A stretch of DNA of 58,883 nucleotides from Borrelia hermsii DAH (lineage in GTDB: Bacteria; Spirochaetota; Spirochaetia; Borreliales; Borreliaceae), in contig NZ_CP073147.1 in assembly GCF_023035675.1 (NCBI RefSeq), positions 1 to 58,883 of the forward strand, written 5' to 3'. Position 1 is the first letter of the stretch. The number at the start of each line of letters is the position of its first letter. This document shows positions 28,988-39,408 of the stretch, one piece after another. The notes under the pieces are model-generated. The model was not told where the DNA came from. It did not search any database and saw only the letters and a list, made by a program, of their open reading frames with translations. Position numbers and translations under genes: made by a program.

Positions 28988-29766
28988 ATTATTTCCTCCT
29001 TTTTAAAATCAAAATCATTTGAACAACATTTTACTTCCAAAATCATGATCATCAAACATATATCTTCATTTACTAAAATAATTTTAAACACTCATATTAA
29101 ATCCAAACATCTAATTCTATTCTTTATAGTCAATGCTCATACATTTAAGGCCTAAAATATAACATACAACAATCATCAAATAATCAACCTTAGAATTACC
29201 AATATCTGTCTCTATGTTCATGTGATGAACTTCATCGACATCTGGTAGACTATAATAAATAAACAATTAATCACGCCTTTATCGCAATTTTGAACAAAAA
29301 ATTAGCTCTCAAATGCCTACTCTCGCTAAAGGATACATATTTCTAAATGAAGAAAAAAGGATAAAAACCGTAAACACATACGTTACAAACTAAATAGAAA
29401 AATACGGAGACTTGAAATTGCCCCACACACGCGTAATGAACTGCCTTGTATTCACTCATCTGAGTGTACTATTTGCTTGAATGAAGGCTAAATTCTTACC
29501 AGCTACCACCTATATACAAGGGCAACTTATCCCCCCCCCAAGATAGCGCGAAGAATAAGCTAGTTATATTTGAATTCCAAGATACTGAGGTATTACTATA
29601 CTAGTAAACAGCAACAAAAATTCGCATCTCAAATAACAAAAAATTATTACAGGATTTGCAGATATCTATATCAAAATCAAAAGGAAGATGAACTTGACAA
29701 ATTCTCTCCCTTTTAATATTAGGCCTACTATAAAGCCTTAGTATTTTTAGATACAATTAAATCAGA
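28988..29766. other. Gene-free gap
   Basis: About 780 bases with no convincing gene on either strand. A C9 run lies at 29531-29539. The part before 29100 should hold the promoter of the leftward lipoprotein gene, but no box stands out. Confidence 0.4.
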
Positions 29767-31224
29767 TTATTTTTTATTTTCCAAAACATCATGCGCATGG
29801 GATTCTCTTAAAGAAGCAGCGCTTATTTTAACAAATTTAGCCTTTGTCTTTAATTCTAATATTGTTCCCACTCCCACATAACCCATTCCAGACATTAGAC
29901 CTCCCTTTAATTGAAATATAATGTCTTTCAGTTTACCAGCATAAGGAACCATTCCTTCAATGCCTTCAGGAACCAATTTGCCAGGAGACTCTTTATTTTC
30001 AAGTTGGAAATATCTTGACTTGGAGCCCCTAGCCATAGCAGAAAGAGAGCCCATCCCAACATAAATTTTAAATTTTTTTCCGTTGTAAACTATTTCTTCT
30101 GAAGGAGATTCATGAGCACCAGCAAAGAGATTCCCTATCATCACACTATCAGCTCCTACTGCAATTGCTTTAACTATATCTCCTGAAAATCTAATTCCAC
30201 CATCCGCTATAATACAAGTATTTGTATGTTTACAAACTTCAAAAACATCATTAATTGCAGTCAGCTGCGGCACCCCAACTCCTGCAACTATTCTTGTTGT
30301 ACATATGCTTCCAGGACCTATGCCTACTTTCAAACAATCTGCCCCTGCATCAATTAAATCAAGAGCTGCTTCCTTAGTTACTATATTACCCGCAATAACA
30401 TCCAAATTGGGATATTTATTTTTAATGTTTCTTACAAGCTCAATCACCCTCGTAGAATGTCCATGTGCAGAATCAATAGCAATTACATCAACATCTGCTT
30501 TAACTAATTCCTCAACACGCTCTAAAGTATCAACATCAGTAGAAACAGCTGCTCCTACTCTTAGCCTATTCTTTACATCTTTGCATGCATTAGGAAAATA
30601 CTCTTGATGCTCCACGTGATCTATGTCTTTGCAAGTTATTAACCCCCTTAAGTTGTTTGCCTCATCAACAATAAGTAGCTTTTCTATCTTGTGTTTAGAC
30701 AATATTTCTTTAGCTTCTGTTAACGTTATATCTTCTTTTGCCGTAATTAATTTCTTAGTCATTGCATTCATTACAGGGACATTATCATCCGTAATATATT
30801 TAATGTCTCTACTAGTTACTAGGCCCAATATTTTGCCTGTTTTATCTGTTACAGGTAATGCAGAGATCTTATGTTTCGAAATCAATATCCTGGCTTCTTG
30901 TACATTCGCATTCTCATCAATAGTGATAGGATTTTTTATAATTCCGGTCCGGTGATAGGCCTTTACTATCTCTACTTCTTTTCTTTGGGCTTCAATGGTG
31001 ATATTTTTATGTATAATGCCCATTCCACCCTCTTTAGCTATAGCTATTGCCATTCGGCTTTCTGTAACTGTATCCATGGCTGAGCTTAAGAAAGGTATAT
31101 TTAAAGATATATTCTTTGTTAACTTTGTCCTTAAATCAACATTACTAGGTAATACAGATGATTTTCTAGGAATTAAAGAGACATCATCAAAAGTCAAAGC
31201 CTCTTTTACTATCTTATCTATCAA
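29767..31224 (-). CDS. guaB: Inosine-5'-monophosphate dehydrogenase (485 aa)
   Basis: Oxidises IMP to XMP with NAD, the first step of GMP synthesis from salvaged purines. The start is a TTG at 31222-31224 after AAGGAGAACC. The barrel begins LTFDDVSLIPRKSSVLPSNV. The catalytic Cys is near residue 308 in GIGPGSICTTRIVAGVGVPQ, and the flap region is AMARGSKSRYFQ. Residues ~97-205 form two complete CBS domains (ISALPVTDKTGKILGLVTSR; IEKLLIVDEANNLRGLITCK). The B. burgdorferi enzyme is, to my recollection, about 404 residues with a reduced CBS insert. It lies 19 bases downstream of guaA, so the two form an operon. Confidence 0.97.
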   Translation of the reverse strand: MIDKIVKEALTFDDVSLIPRKSSVLPSNVDLRTKLTKNISLNIPFLSSAMDTVTESRMAIAIAKEGGMGIIHKNITIEAQRKEVEIVKAYHRTGIIKNPITIDENANVQEARILISKHKISALPVTDKTGKILGLVTSRDIKYITDDNVPVMNAMTKKLITAKEDITLTEAKEILSKHKIEKLLIVDEANNLRGLITCKDIDHVEHQEYFPNACKDVKNRLRVGAAVSTDVDTLERVEELVKADVDVIAIDSAHGHSTRVIELVRNIKNKYPNLDVIAGNIVTKEAALDLIDAGADCLKVGIGPGSICTTRIVAGVGVPQLTAINDVFEVCKHTNTCIIADGGIRFSGDIVKAIAVGADSVMIGNLFAGAHESPSEEIVYNGKKFKIYVGMGSLSAMARGSKSRYFQLENKESPGKLVPEGIEGMVPYAGKLKDIIFQLKGGLMSGMGYVGVGTILELKTKAKFVKISAASLRESHAHDVLENKK

Positions 31225-31243
31225 TAGGTTCTCCTTATTTTTA

Positions 31244-32782
31244 TTATTCCCATTCTATTGTTGCTGGAGGCTTAGAAGAAATGTCATAACAGACTCTATT
31301 TATGCCTCTGGCCTCATTAATTATTCTTGAAGAAACTTTTTTTAAAAAATCATAAGGTAATTCAACCCAATTAGCAGTCATAAAGTCTAAAGTATTAACA
31401 CATCGAATAACAGCTGTATATTCATATGTTCTGCTATCTCCCATTACTCCAACAGATTTTACAGGCAATAAAACTACAAATGCTTGTCTTATCTTATAAT
31501 ATAAATTACTTGCCAAAAGTTCTTCTATTAAGATACTATCAGCTTTCTGCAGAATATTAATTTTCTCCTGAGTGATCTTGCCAATTATTCTTATTGCCAA
31601 TCCTGGACCTGGGAATGGATGCCTATAAAGAACATCCTCTGCAATCCCTAATTGAATTCCTAGTTGAATTACTTCATCTTTAAAAAGCTCCCTTAACGGC
31701 TCTAAAAGTTTTAACTTAATTTTCCCTGGAAGTCCTCCTACATTATGGTGTGATTTGATATGTGAGGAGAAAACATCATTCCTCGATTCAGACTCAATTA
31801 CATCTGAATAAATAGTTCCTTGAGCCAAAAATTCTACATCTTTGTCTTCTAAGGCTATCTTTTCAAAAACCTCTATAAATGTTTTTCCTATGATTTTTCT
31901 TTTCTCTTCAGGATCATCTATATTTTTTAAATTATTCAAAAATATTGAAGAAGAATCAACATGTTTTATGTTCAAATTATATTGTCTATTAAGTTCTAAT
32001 ATCTCCCTAGCTTCATTCTTGCGCAACAAACCAGTATCTATAAAAATACAGATTAAATTACTCTCTATTGCCTTATTAACAAGTAAGGCACATACTAAAG
32101 AATCTGTTCCACCAGAAAGTCCCAAAATTACTTTCTTATCACCTACTTGAAGTTTTATTTTTTCCACAAGATCGTCTATGCTATTATTTAAATTCCAGTT
32201 AACCTGAGCTTGACAAATTTTAAAAATAAAATTTTTAAGTATTTGATTTCCAGATTCTGAACAAGTTACCTCTGGATGAAATTGTAACCCATAAATTTTT
32301 TGCTCTTCATTAAATACAGATGCAATACAAGTTTTAGTATAAGCTATTTGTTTGAAACTGCTTGGAACCTTTACAATATTGTCTCCATGACTCATCATTA
32401 TTTCTAACTTATTGGGAAGTCCCAAAAATAAATTAGACTGATTATCATCTATAAATAATTCAGTATTACCAAATTCTTGCTTATCGCACTTAGAAATTAC
32501 GCCCCCAAACAATTTAATGATTAGTTGCATTCCATAACATATTCCTAGAATCGGTACACCTAAATTAAAAATCTCAATGTCCACAGTAGGGGCTTCGTCT
32601 AGATAAACAGAGGCAGGTCCTCCGCTTAAAATTATCCCCAAAGGATGCATATCCTTAATCTCTTCTGCAGAAATAGAATATGCAATGACTCTTGTATAAA
32701 CACCTACCTCCCTAATTTTTCTCGCAATCAGTTGACTATACTGAGAGCCAAAATCTAACACAATCACTGCATTATTACTCAC
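31244..32782 (-). CDS. guaA: GMP synthase, glutamine-hydrolysing (512 aa)
   Basis: Aminates XMP to GMP using ATP and glutamine. The class I amidotransferase domain (residues 1-~190) has the nucleophile Cys in LGICYGMQLI and the His/Glu pair in GLQFHPEVTCSE. The ATP-pyrophosphatase loop is LGLSGGTDSLV, where Thr replaces the usual Val of SGGVDS. The C-terminal dimerisation domain ends YDISSKPPATIEWE. I chose the GTG start at 32782: AAGGA lies 7 bases before it, whereas the TTG at 32797 overlaps that ribosome site. First gene of guaA-guaB. Confidence 0.97.
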   Translation of the reverse strand: MSNNAVIVLDFGSQYSQLIARKIREVGVYTRVIAYSISAEEIKDMHPLGIILSGGPASVYLDEAPTVDIEIFNLGVPILGICYGMQLIIKLFGGVISKCDKQEFGNTELFIDDNQSNLFLGLPNKLEIMMSHGDNIVKVPSSFKQIAYTKTCIASVFNEEQKIYGLQFHPEVTCSESGNQILKNFIFKICQAQVNWNLNNSIDDLVEKIKLQVGDKKVILGLSGGTDSLVCALLVNKAIESNLICIFIDTGLLRKNEAREILELNRQYNLNIKHVDSSSIFLNNLKNIDDPEEKRKIIGKTFIEVFEKIALEDKDVEFLAQGTIYSDVIESESRNDVFSSHIKSHHNVGGLPGKIKLKLLEPLRELFKDEVIQLGIQLGIAEDVLYRHPFPGPGLAIRIIGKITQEKINILQKADSILIEELLASNLYYKIRQAFVVLLPVKSVGVMGDSRTYEYTAVIRCVNTLDFMTANWVELPYDFLKKVSSRIINEARGINRVCYDISSKPPATIEWE

Positions 32783-33097
32783 TATAAATTCCTTCAAAAA
32801 TTAATTTTACTCATCATCTTGGAAAAGATAATTTTATCAACCTTAACAATCAAACTAACTTCTTATGCAATGTTTTAACGAAACAAGACAAAAATTTATA
32901 TCTATACTCCTTGAGTAATTATAGTCAAAAATGCACTTGCTTTGTTAATCCACTACTCCAAATATATAAGCTAATACGATCAACATTGATTAACTTATAT
33001 AAAATCTATTTATCTAACATTCTACTAAAAAACATCTTGATGTTAAATTAACTTATAAGCCTAAACTACCACTCATAACTATAAAACAGACTATTAA
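32783..33097. other. Intergenic region upstream of guaA
   Basis: About 315 AT-rich bases between the exported nucleosidase gene and guaA, both leftward. It should hold the guaA promoter, but no riboswitch-like fold could be supported. Confidence 0.35.
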
Positions 33098-33901
33098 CTA
33101 GAGTAATCTCAAGATCTCCTGTACCATCATAGCTGCATTCACCGTTGCCAACTTAAGATATTCATTGTATTCAACTTCATTGCCCTCATTGTTTATAATA
33201 TCAGATATAGATCTAACAACTATAAAAGGAACATTAAATACATGGGCAACATGTCCCAATGCTGCACCCTCCATATCTACTGCTATCATATCCTCAAAGT
33301 TTGCTACAATTTTTGACATATAAGCTGGATCAATAAATTGATCTCCTGATAATATTAATCCTGAATATCCATCAACACCTTTAAGATTTGTTTGAATAGC
33401 TTTCAAGGCCTTTTCAAGCAAATTTCTATCACTACTAAACCTCTGGGGTAATTCTGGAACCTGTCCAACCTCATGTCCAAATTTAATCAAATCAAAATCA
33501 TGATAAGCTACTTCTGAAGATATTACTATATCTCCCACCTTAAGATCACTTACCTTAGGGCTTATAACCCCACCAGCAACACCACAATTAATTACATGAC
33601 TTATATTATACTTGGACAAAAGATAACTAGTCCATAAGCTCGTATTTACCTTTCCAATCCCCACAACAGCAGAGATAACATTGCGATTAGATATCTTGCC
33701 TTTAACAATCTTTTTATTAATCCCATAATCCCTCAATACTATTTCTTCCTTACGAGACATAAGCTTATTCAGCTCAGCAGCTCCCGAATCTATAGCAAAT
33801 ACTATTAAAATACTGCTATTTTTATTAGAAACAGCATATCCATTGAAACAAATTAATAAAAAAATCAATAACTTAAATGCCAAACAGTTATGATGACACA
33901 T
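33098..33901 (-). CDS. mtn: Exported 5'-methylthioadenosine/S-adenosylhomocysteine nucleosidase (267 aa)
   Basis: Cleaves MTA and SAH to free adenine and the thioribose or ribosyl product; adenine can feed purine salvage. The N-terminal ~24 residues (CLAFKLLIFLLICFNGYAVS) are a signal peptide with no clear lipobox, so it is probably exported, as reported for the Borrelia paralogue Bgp. The core has INCGVAGGVISPKVSDLKVG, the catalytic Glu in IAVDMEGAALGHVAHVF and the Asp in VVRSISDIINNEG. The length fits a complete enzyme plus leader. It neighbours guaAB and a dead adenine deaminase gene. Confidence 0.92.
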   Translation of the reverse strand: MCHHNCLAFKLLIFLLICFNGYAVSNKNSSILIVFAIDSGAAELNKLMSRKEEIVLRDYGINKKIVKGKISNRNVISAVVGIGKVNTSLWTSYLLSKYNISHVINCGVAGGVISPKVSDLKVGDIVISSEVAYHDFDLIKFGHEVGQVPELPQRFSSDRNLLEKALKAIQTNLKGVDGYSGLILSGDQFIDPAYMSKIVANFEDMIAVDMEGAALGHVAHVFNVPFIVVRSISDIINNEGNEVEYNEYLKLATVNAAMMVQEILRLL

Positions 33902-34418
33902 TAATTCAAGACTCCTTCATTGCTTCAAAAAAGTACTAATAATTGTAATACTTAACACCTTTTCCAAATTTTTCAATGAAAATAAATAATATATATTACT
34001 TATTTCTCAATATTGACTTTAGCATAAGAATTACATTAGATACAATAAGAACTCATCAAAGAGACTACAAACTTTATATATCTTAGTAAGGTACAAATTA
34101 AGCACATAAAAATTCACCTCTATATAAAAATAACTATAGATGAAATCTCTTGATTTATTATGTATTAATACGATTAAATAAATCACCGATCAAATAACAT
34201 TCTACTAAAAATTATAATAGATGAAAAATAACTTGTAATTAGGCGCTGCAAAATTCAAAACATATAATAGGCTCGCTCCCAATCATAAATCTTGACGCTC
34301 AAAACTTGATCATAAGTATTAATAAAATTTTAACAGAAATTTTGAATTTGCATATGTTGTTGACATAATCAATATTGCAGTAACATATTATAAAAAGAGC
34401 TATCTTAAAGGACAAATA
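33902..34418. other. Gene-free gap
   Basis: About 515 AT-rich bases between the leftward nucleosidase and the rightward adenine deaminase remnant. I see no supportable gene or hairpin. Confidence 0.4.
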
Positions 34419-35760
34419 ATGAATTCGTTACTATTAAAGCAAACTACATTGATATTTTGAATATAGAAATTCATCCTTCTCACATAAGAATAAAAAATGG
34501 AACCATTTTCGACATAAAAAGAACTAATGACTCTTTCAAAGACTATGTATTACCAGGATTGATTCCCACATACACATAGAGAGTTCCTTGCTTATTCCAT
34601 CACATTTTGCTCATCTAATCATTCAACATGGTAGCAAGCAATCCCCATGAAATAGCAAATGTTAATAGTTTACCACCAAGCTCAGTTTTAACATACGCAT
34701 CCCCAGGAATTAATACTGCTTATGAATGTTCAATAATAAAAGATGCGCAGTATAAGTTATCTTTAGCCATGAAAATTTTAATCCGAGAAGGAAGTATAAC
34801 TAAAAACTTCGCAGCTCTGCGCCCTATTATTAGCGAATGTTCAAAAAAATACCGTGATTATTTAATGTTTTGTTTTGATAATGCACATCCTAATACCTTG
34901 TTTAACGGATATATAAATTTAATGGTTGCACGTTCCATAGAACATGGTCATGATTTGGTTGATGTTTTGAAAATAGCCTGTATTAATTCTGTCATTCACT
35001 ATAAAATTCCAGTTTGATGGCTGAAGGTTGGCGATCCTGCTGATTTTATCAGCATTACTAAAAATATAAAAACATTTAAAATAGATAAAACTTATATAAA
35101 TGGTAAATTGATATTTAGCGATGATCAATCATATATCCCACTACTAAATGAAAATCCTATAAATAATTTCAATTGCAGAAAAAGTCCATTGTAAATTTTA
35201 AATTTTCTACACAAAATAAAACTATACCAACAATTAATTACATTAATAATCAAATTATTACTCACAAACCTATGGCCAATGGTAATCTATTAGCTCCAGA
35301 TTTTGAATCCAACATCAATTAAGACATTTTGAAAATAGAAGTAATAAATCGATATAATAACCACAATAAAGTATCAATCGCTTTTATAAAAAATTTCAGA
35401 CTCAAAAATGGGGCTATTGGAAGCACGGTTGTCCATAACTCTCACAATATTATAGTCCTTGATACTAGTTATGAATATTTATACAAAACAGCAAATCTTA
35501 TTATCGAGAATAACGGGGGCTTATGTGCCTTGAATAACAAAGATAGTTTAATGTTAAATCTACCAATTGCAGGTTTGATGAACATGCTCATGCCCAAGGC
35601 AGTTGCCCTTAAATATATTTAACTAAATAACTTTTATAGAGATGTTTTGAGTTCCAACTTAGATTTTCCCTTAATGACCTTATCTTTCATGCCATTAACG
35701 GTAGTGCTCACTTGAAAATAAATGACAAAGAACTCTTTTTCATTCTTAGATCTTTAGACT
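34419..35760 (+). pseudogene. adeC: Adenine deaminase pseudogene
   Basis: Across several frames the plus strand gives NYIDILNIEIHPSHIRIKNG, FKDYVLPGLI, SSLLIPSHFAHLIIQH-like, VASNPHEIANVNSLPPSSVL, KVGDPADFI, GGLCALNNKDSLMLNLPIAG and FPLMTLSFMPLTVV. These follow the order of adenine deaminase, which makes hypoxanthine from adenine. At least six indels or stops break it, and the metal-binding His-x-His region near 34570 is disrupted. In Lyme Borrelia adeC is on another plasmid. Decay here suggests that adenine-to-hypoxanthine conversion is not required or is done elsewhere. Confidence 0.8.
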
Positions 35761-35804
35761 AACTAAATAAATACAAAAAAAGCTATCAGGCTTAACCTCA
35801 GACA

Positions 35805-36623
35805 TTAAGACATCAATTCTAAAAGATCATCAACCAATACTCCAACTTTTTCCATTTGTTCTATTAAAAACTTAAATCGTTGATTCATGAAAAAATTGAA
35901 CTCCTTTAACATCAATTCTGTTCCCTTAAAATCTTTATTAAAAAAACCAATCATTTCATCTACTCTGCTGTTCCATTCCTTCCTTAAAGACAGAAGCCAT
36001 TCAAGATTTGATTTAATATAATCTAAATTTTCAATAGACATAATTACAAACATATTTCTTTTAAGATTCATATTTTCAATTAACGATTCAACCTTTAATT
36101 GATATTCACAAGATACCACACTAAAAATACAGTTTAAGAGATCAATAATCCCACTAAAGTTTATTTTAGCAAAAGACGCTCCTAGCTCTTCAAGTTTATT
36201 CTCATTATAATCAAATGATGCATAAAATCTTCTTCTATACATCCTGGTGCATTCCAGATTAAAACATACTAAAAGAAATTTTTCTTCTCTACAGAGAATA
36301 TAACTAAAAGGCAACCCATAAAAATCACGAGGCTCGCTCATGATTTTTAATTCAGAATATTTTATCTTGTCAATTTCTCTAGATATTAAATCAACTATTG
36401 CGGATCGCAAATTAAAAATTACTTCCTCAGCAGAAATTTCTTTCTTCACTTTTACCTTAACAAACTCACTTTTGGATTTTCTAACTCCAATCTTCCTTAC
36501 AATGTATTTATTACGTCCATTATCTATTTTAGATTTACCATTATTATGCTCATCATTACCATTCAAACTACAAGCTATTAATACTAAACCTACAATTGAC
36601 AAGACAAGCAAATATCCATTCAT
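35805..36623 (-). CDS. Lipoprotein of unknown function (272 aa)
   Basis: I chose the ATG at 36623 (MNGYLLVLSIVGLVLIAC) because AAGGGGAG lies 5 bases upstream. The lipobox Cys is at residue 18. A Lys/Asn-rich linker (NGNDEHNNGKSKIDNGRNKY) leads to a mixed helical domain with a ~90-residue helical C-terminus. Borrelia plasmids carry families of such 'virulence-associated' lipoproteins, but I cannot assign this one. Confidence 0.75.
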   Translation of the reverse strand: MNGYLLVLSIVGLVLIACSLNGNDEHNNGKSKIDNGRNKYIVRKIGVRKSKSEFVKVKVKKEISAEEVIFNLRSAIVDLISREIDKIKYSELKIMSEPRDFYGLPFSYILCREEKFLLVCFNLECTRMYRRRFYASFDYNENKLEELGASFAKINFSGIIDLLNCIFSVVSCEYQLKVESLIENMNLKRNMFVIMSIENLDYIKSNLEWLLSLRKEWNSRVDEMIGFFNKDFKGTELMLKEFNFFMNQRFKFLIEQMEKVGVLVDDLLELMS

Positions 36624-36647
36624 AAAGACTCCCCTTGTCATTACCAA

Positions 36648-37420
36648 CTATGATACTATACCAAACATAACTTAATATTAACTAATAAATTAGACTATCT
36701 ATTAAATTAGACTATCTATTAAATTAGATTTTAACATAGAATAATAACATGATTAAGATCACTAGTATCTTATTGATTCTCAATCATGAAAACAAATAAA
36801 AAATATCTCACAAACAAATGGATATAAGTTAAAAAAAGAACTTACAGTAAGTCTTAAACACAATGATATTAAGCCAATAACATGCGGATCAAAAATCAAT
36901 GGAATATATTTACTATATAAAAGTCAAAAAGGCAATAAGTATTCGGTCTATTACTGATAATTTAATTCTTATTCTAGCAATCTCTTATAATCCCCCTCCA
37001 TAACAAATTGAAGTTAAAATGAAAGAATGTCTCTAGTAATGATGCTAATTCAATCGATGAGATTATAAGTTGATAATCCCAATATAAAAGCAACAAAAGT
37101 ACAAACCATAGATATATCTACAAAATTCTTAACTTCAATTCAATAGGGCATAGGCCAGGAATAAAAGATACCGAATAACAATGCTAAACAATATCTAATC
37201 TCAGGAATAACTAAGTTCTTTGAAAGAATAGGAATATAAGTAATTTATAAATACAGTTAAATAAACTGCTCAATAAAATAGCTAATATATATTCAACGGT
37301 AGTCAATACAGATAGAAAGTTATCCGAATCACTAACAATATAAAGAAAAACAAAAGGCAGCCTAAGAAAAAAGCAAAATCAAACTAAATAAAACCCAATA
37401 AACAGACTATAAAATACCTG
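36648..37420. other. Gap with a short direct repeat
   Basis: No gene is supported in ~770 bases. At 36687-36728 the 17-base unit TTAGACTATCTATTAAA occurs twice in tandem and begins a third time. The rest has only short broken frames on either strand. Confidence 0.4.
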
Positions 37421-37452
37421 TTTGCTCTATTGTTATAAATCAATAGAGCAAA
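37421..37452 (-). terminator. Terminator of the purine permease gene
   Basis: A perfect 12-bp stem (TTTGCTCTATTG with CAATAGAGCAAA) and an 8-base loop start 4 bases past the permease stop. The T-tract on the minus side is weak. Confidence 0.65.
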
Positions 37453-37456
37453 AAAT

Positions 37457-38812
37457 TTAATGAGAAAATATTAACTTTAAAATAAAAATAATAAATAATA
37501 AAAGTATGGTGGGAACAATTTTTACACTTTCTTTGGTAATAAAACTATGCAATACATTTATAATCACATAAAAAATTATCCCAATTCCTATTCCTGAAGC
37601 TATACTATAAGTTAAAGGAATCAAAAATAATATCAAAAAGCTAGGAATAGCTTCTCTCATGTTTGAAAAATCTATATTCTTTATCTCTTTACACATAAAG
37701 AATCCCACATATATTAAAGCAGCTGAAGTTGCACTAGCAGGAACAGCAATAAACAAAGGCGCAAAAAATACTGACAATATTAATAAAATGCCTGTCACAA
37801 CTGATGTAAATCCTGTCCTTCCACCCTCAGCTATACCTGTCGAACTCTCAACATAAGTAGTTACAGGAGACATACCCATAACCGCACCAAAAGTGGTAGC
37901 AATAGCATCAACTAGTAATATTTTATCAGCATTTCGTATCTTTCCCTCATCATCAACCAAATCTCCCTTTGAAGCAACACCTACCAAAGTTCCAACAGTG
38001 TCAAATAGATCATTGCACAACAAAATCAATACTATAAAAATAAAATTCCAAAAATTTTCACCTAACACATAAGAAAAGCTTAATTTATTAAATATAGGCG
38101 CAATTGACTCATATCTTAAAAAACCATCCGGCAATCTAATTCCTATATTCAAAGCAGCTTCTCTATCAAATAAAGCATAACACCACGCTATTAAAGTAGT
38201 TATACAAATTGATAATAATATACTGCCCCTAATCCTTTTAAGCTCAAAAACAAATATGGCAACAAGACCTACAAATGTAAGTAAAACTTTTAAATTCAGC
38301 AGACGTCCAAGGCCAATTAATGTAGCATCATTCTTAACAATGATTCCACTATTAATAAAACCAATAAAGGCAATAAAAAACCCTATCCCAACAGTAATAG
38401 CACCTCTTAAATTCATTGGTATAGCATTTACAATTCCCTCACGTGCCTTTGATAAAGACAAAATGATAAAAATAATACCTTCAACGAAAACCGCTCCTAA
38501 GGCGACTTCCCAAGGTATATTCATACCCTTAACAACAGAAAATGCAAAAAATGCATTCATGCCCATTCCAGAAGCCAATGCTAAAGGAGTATTAGTAAAA
38601 ATACCCATAAAAATGGTAGCAAATCCAGCCGTTAAGCATGTTCCTGTTACCAATGCTCCCAAAGGCATCCCTGTACTAGAGAGTATATAAGGATTAACAA
38701 CTATTATATACGCCATGCTTAAGAATGTTGTAAGCCCAGCTATAATCTCTGTTTTATAATCAAGACTATTATTCTTAATCTGCGACATCAATGTCTCTCT
38801 ACTTTTACTCAA
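37457..38812 (-). CDS. pbuG: Purine (hypoxanthine/guanine) permease, NCS2 family (451 aa)
   Basis: An inner-membrane purine transporter of the AzgA/PbuG-type branch of NCS2, with about 12-14 hydrophobic segments. Diagnostic stretches are TEIIAGLTTFLSMAYIIVVN near the start, LASGMGMNAFFAF, LFDTVGTLVGVASKGDL and TTYVESSTGIAEGGRTGFTS. The start is a TTG at 38812 after AAAGGAGG with ideal spacing. Lyme Borrelia cp26 carries two such genes (BBB22/BBB23); only one is present here. It supplies substrate for the guaA-guaB route. Confidence 0.95.
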   Translation of the reverse strand: MSKSRETLMSQIKNNSLDYKTEIIAGLTTFLSMAYIIVVNPYILSSTGMPLGALVTGTCLTAGFATIFMGIFTNTPLALASGMGMNAFFAFSVVKGMNIPWEVALGAVFVEGIIFIILSLSKAREGIVNAIPMNLRGAITVGIGFFIAFIGFINSGIIVKNDATLIGLGRLLNLKVLLTFVGLVAIFVFELKRIRGSILLSICITTLIAWCYALFDREAALNIGIRLPDGFLRYESIAPIFNKLSFSYVLGENFWNFIFIVLILLCNDLFDTVGTLVGVASKGDLVDDEGKIRNADKILLVDAIATTFGAVMGMSPVTTYVESSTGIAEGGRTGFTSVVTGILLILSVFFAPLFIAVPASATSAALIYVGFFMCKEIKNIDFSNMREAIPSFLILFLIPLTYSIASGIGIGIIFYVIINVLHSFITKESVKIVPTILLLFIIFILKLIFSH

Positions 38813-38921
38813 ATGATAATACCTCCTTTTAAACTGTTTTCATTGGATAAAAAACTAAAATTAATACTATTGTCATTAATCCTTAACACTAAAATTAAAA
38901 AAAACAAATTAAAAATATATC

Positions 38922-39371
38922 TCAGACAATTTTATTATTTTGAAATAAAATATCTTCACTATCGGGCAAATACGAGAAAACAATAGTTTTAAGAACCTTG
39001 CCAAAACTGTTTACAATAAAAAATTTTCTAGCCTTAACAAGCTCTAAGTATACTTTTAAAGAAATATCCTTACCAACACTAAAGAAAGTCTGAATATATT
39101 CATTGCCAATTCTTTTATAACGCCCAAGCAAAAACGCAGCCACTATGTCATTACCACATTGCAAGAACAATGGCTCCTTATATCTTAAATTAAATTTTCC
39201 AGAAATAGTAAAATAATGCCTTAAAGAAACTTTATTCTTATCAAGAATCAATCTAATATATTTTGAATTCCTACTTAACTCCTCAATATTCCCCAAATCA
39301 ATAGTTGAACAAGAAAACATCAAAAAAATAAAACAAAAAAAAATAATATATCTATTAAAAACCTTTATCAT
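38922..39371 (-). CDS. Small lipoprotein (149 aa), cp26-type core gene
   Basis: I place the start at the ATG at 39371, giving MIKVFNRYIIFFCFIFLMFS with lipobox Cys at residue 21 (FSC, then STIDLGNIEELSRN). A start 21 codons upstream is open but overlaps the preceding gene. The mature part is mostly beta by residue pattern (GKFNLRYKEPLFLQCGNDIV) with no named motif. Position suggests a counterpart of BBB24/BBB25. It is the second of two leftward lipoprotein genes likely co-transcribed. Confidence 0.75.
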   Translation of the reverse strand: MIKVFNRYIIFFCFIFLMFSCSTIDLGNIEELSRNSKYIRLILDKNKVSLRHYFTISGKFNLRYKEPLFLQCGNDIVAAFLLGRYKRIGNEYIQTFFSVGKDISLKVYLELVKARKFFIVNSFGKVLKTIVFSYLPDSEDILFQNNKIV

Positions 39372-39408
39372 CAAATTACTATGAATTCTTATATAACAAC
39401 ATAATTTA

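Noticed and set aside
32783..32797. TTG start of guaA at 32797
   Set aside because: The TTG overlaps the AAGGA ribosome site that fits the GTG at 32782.
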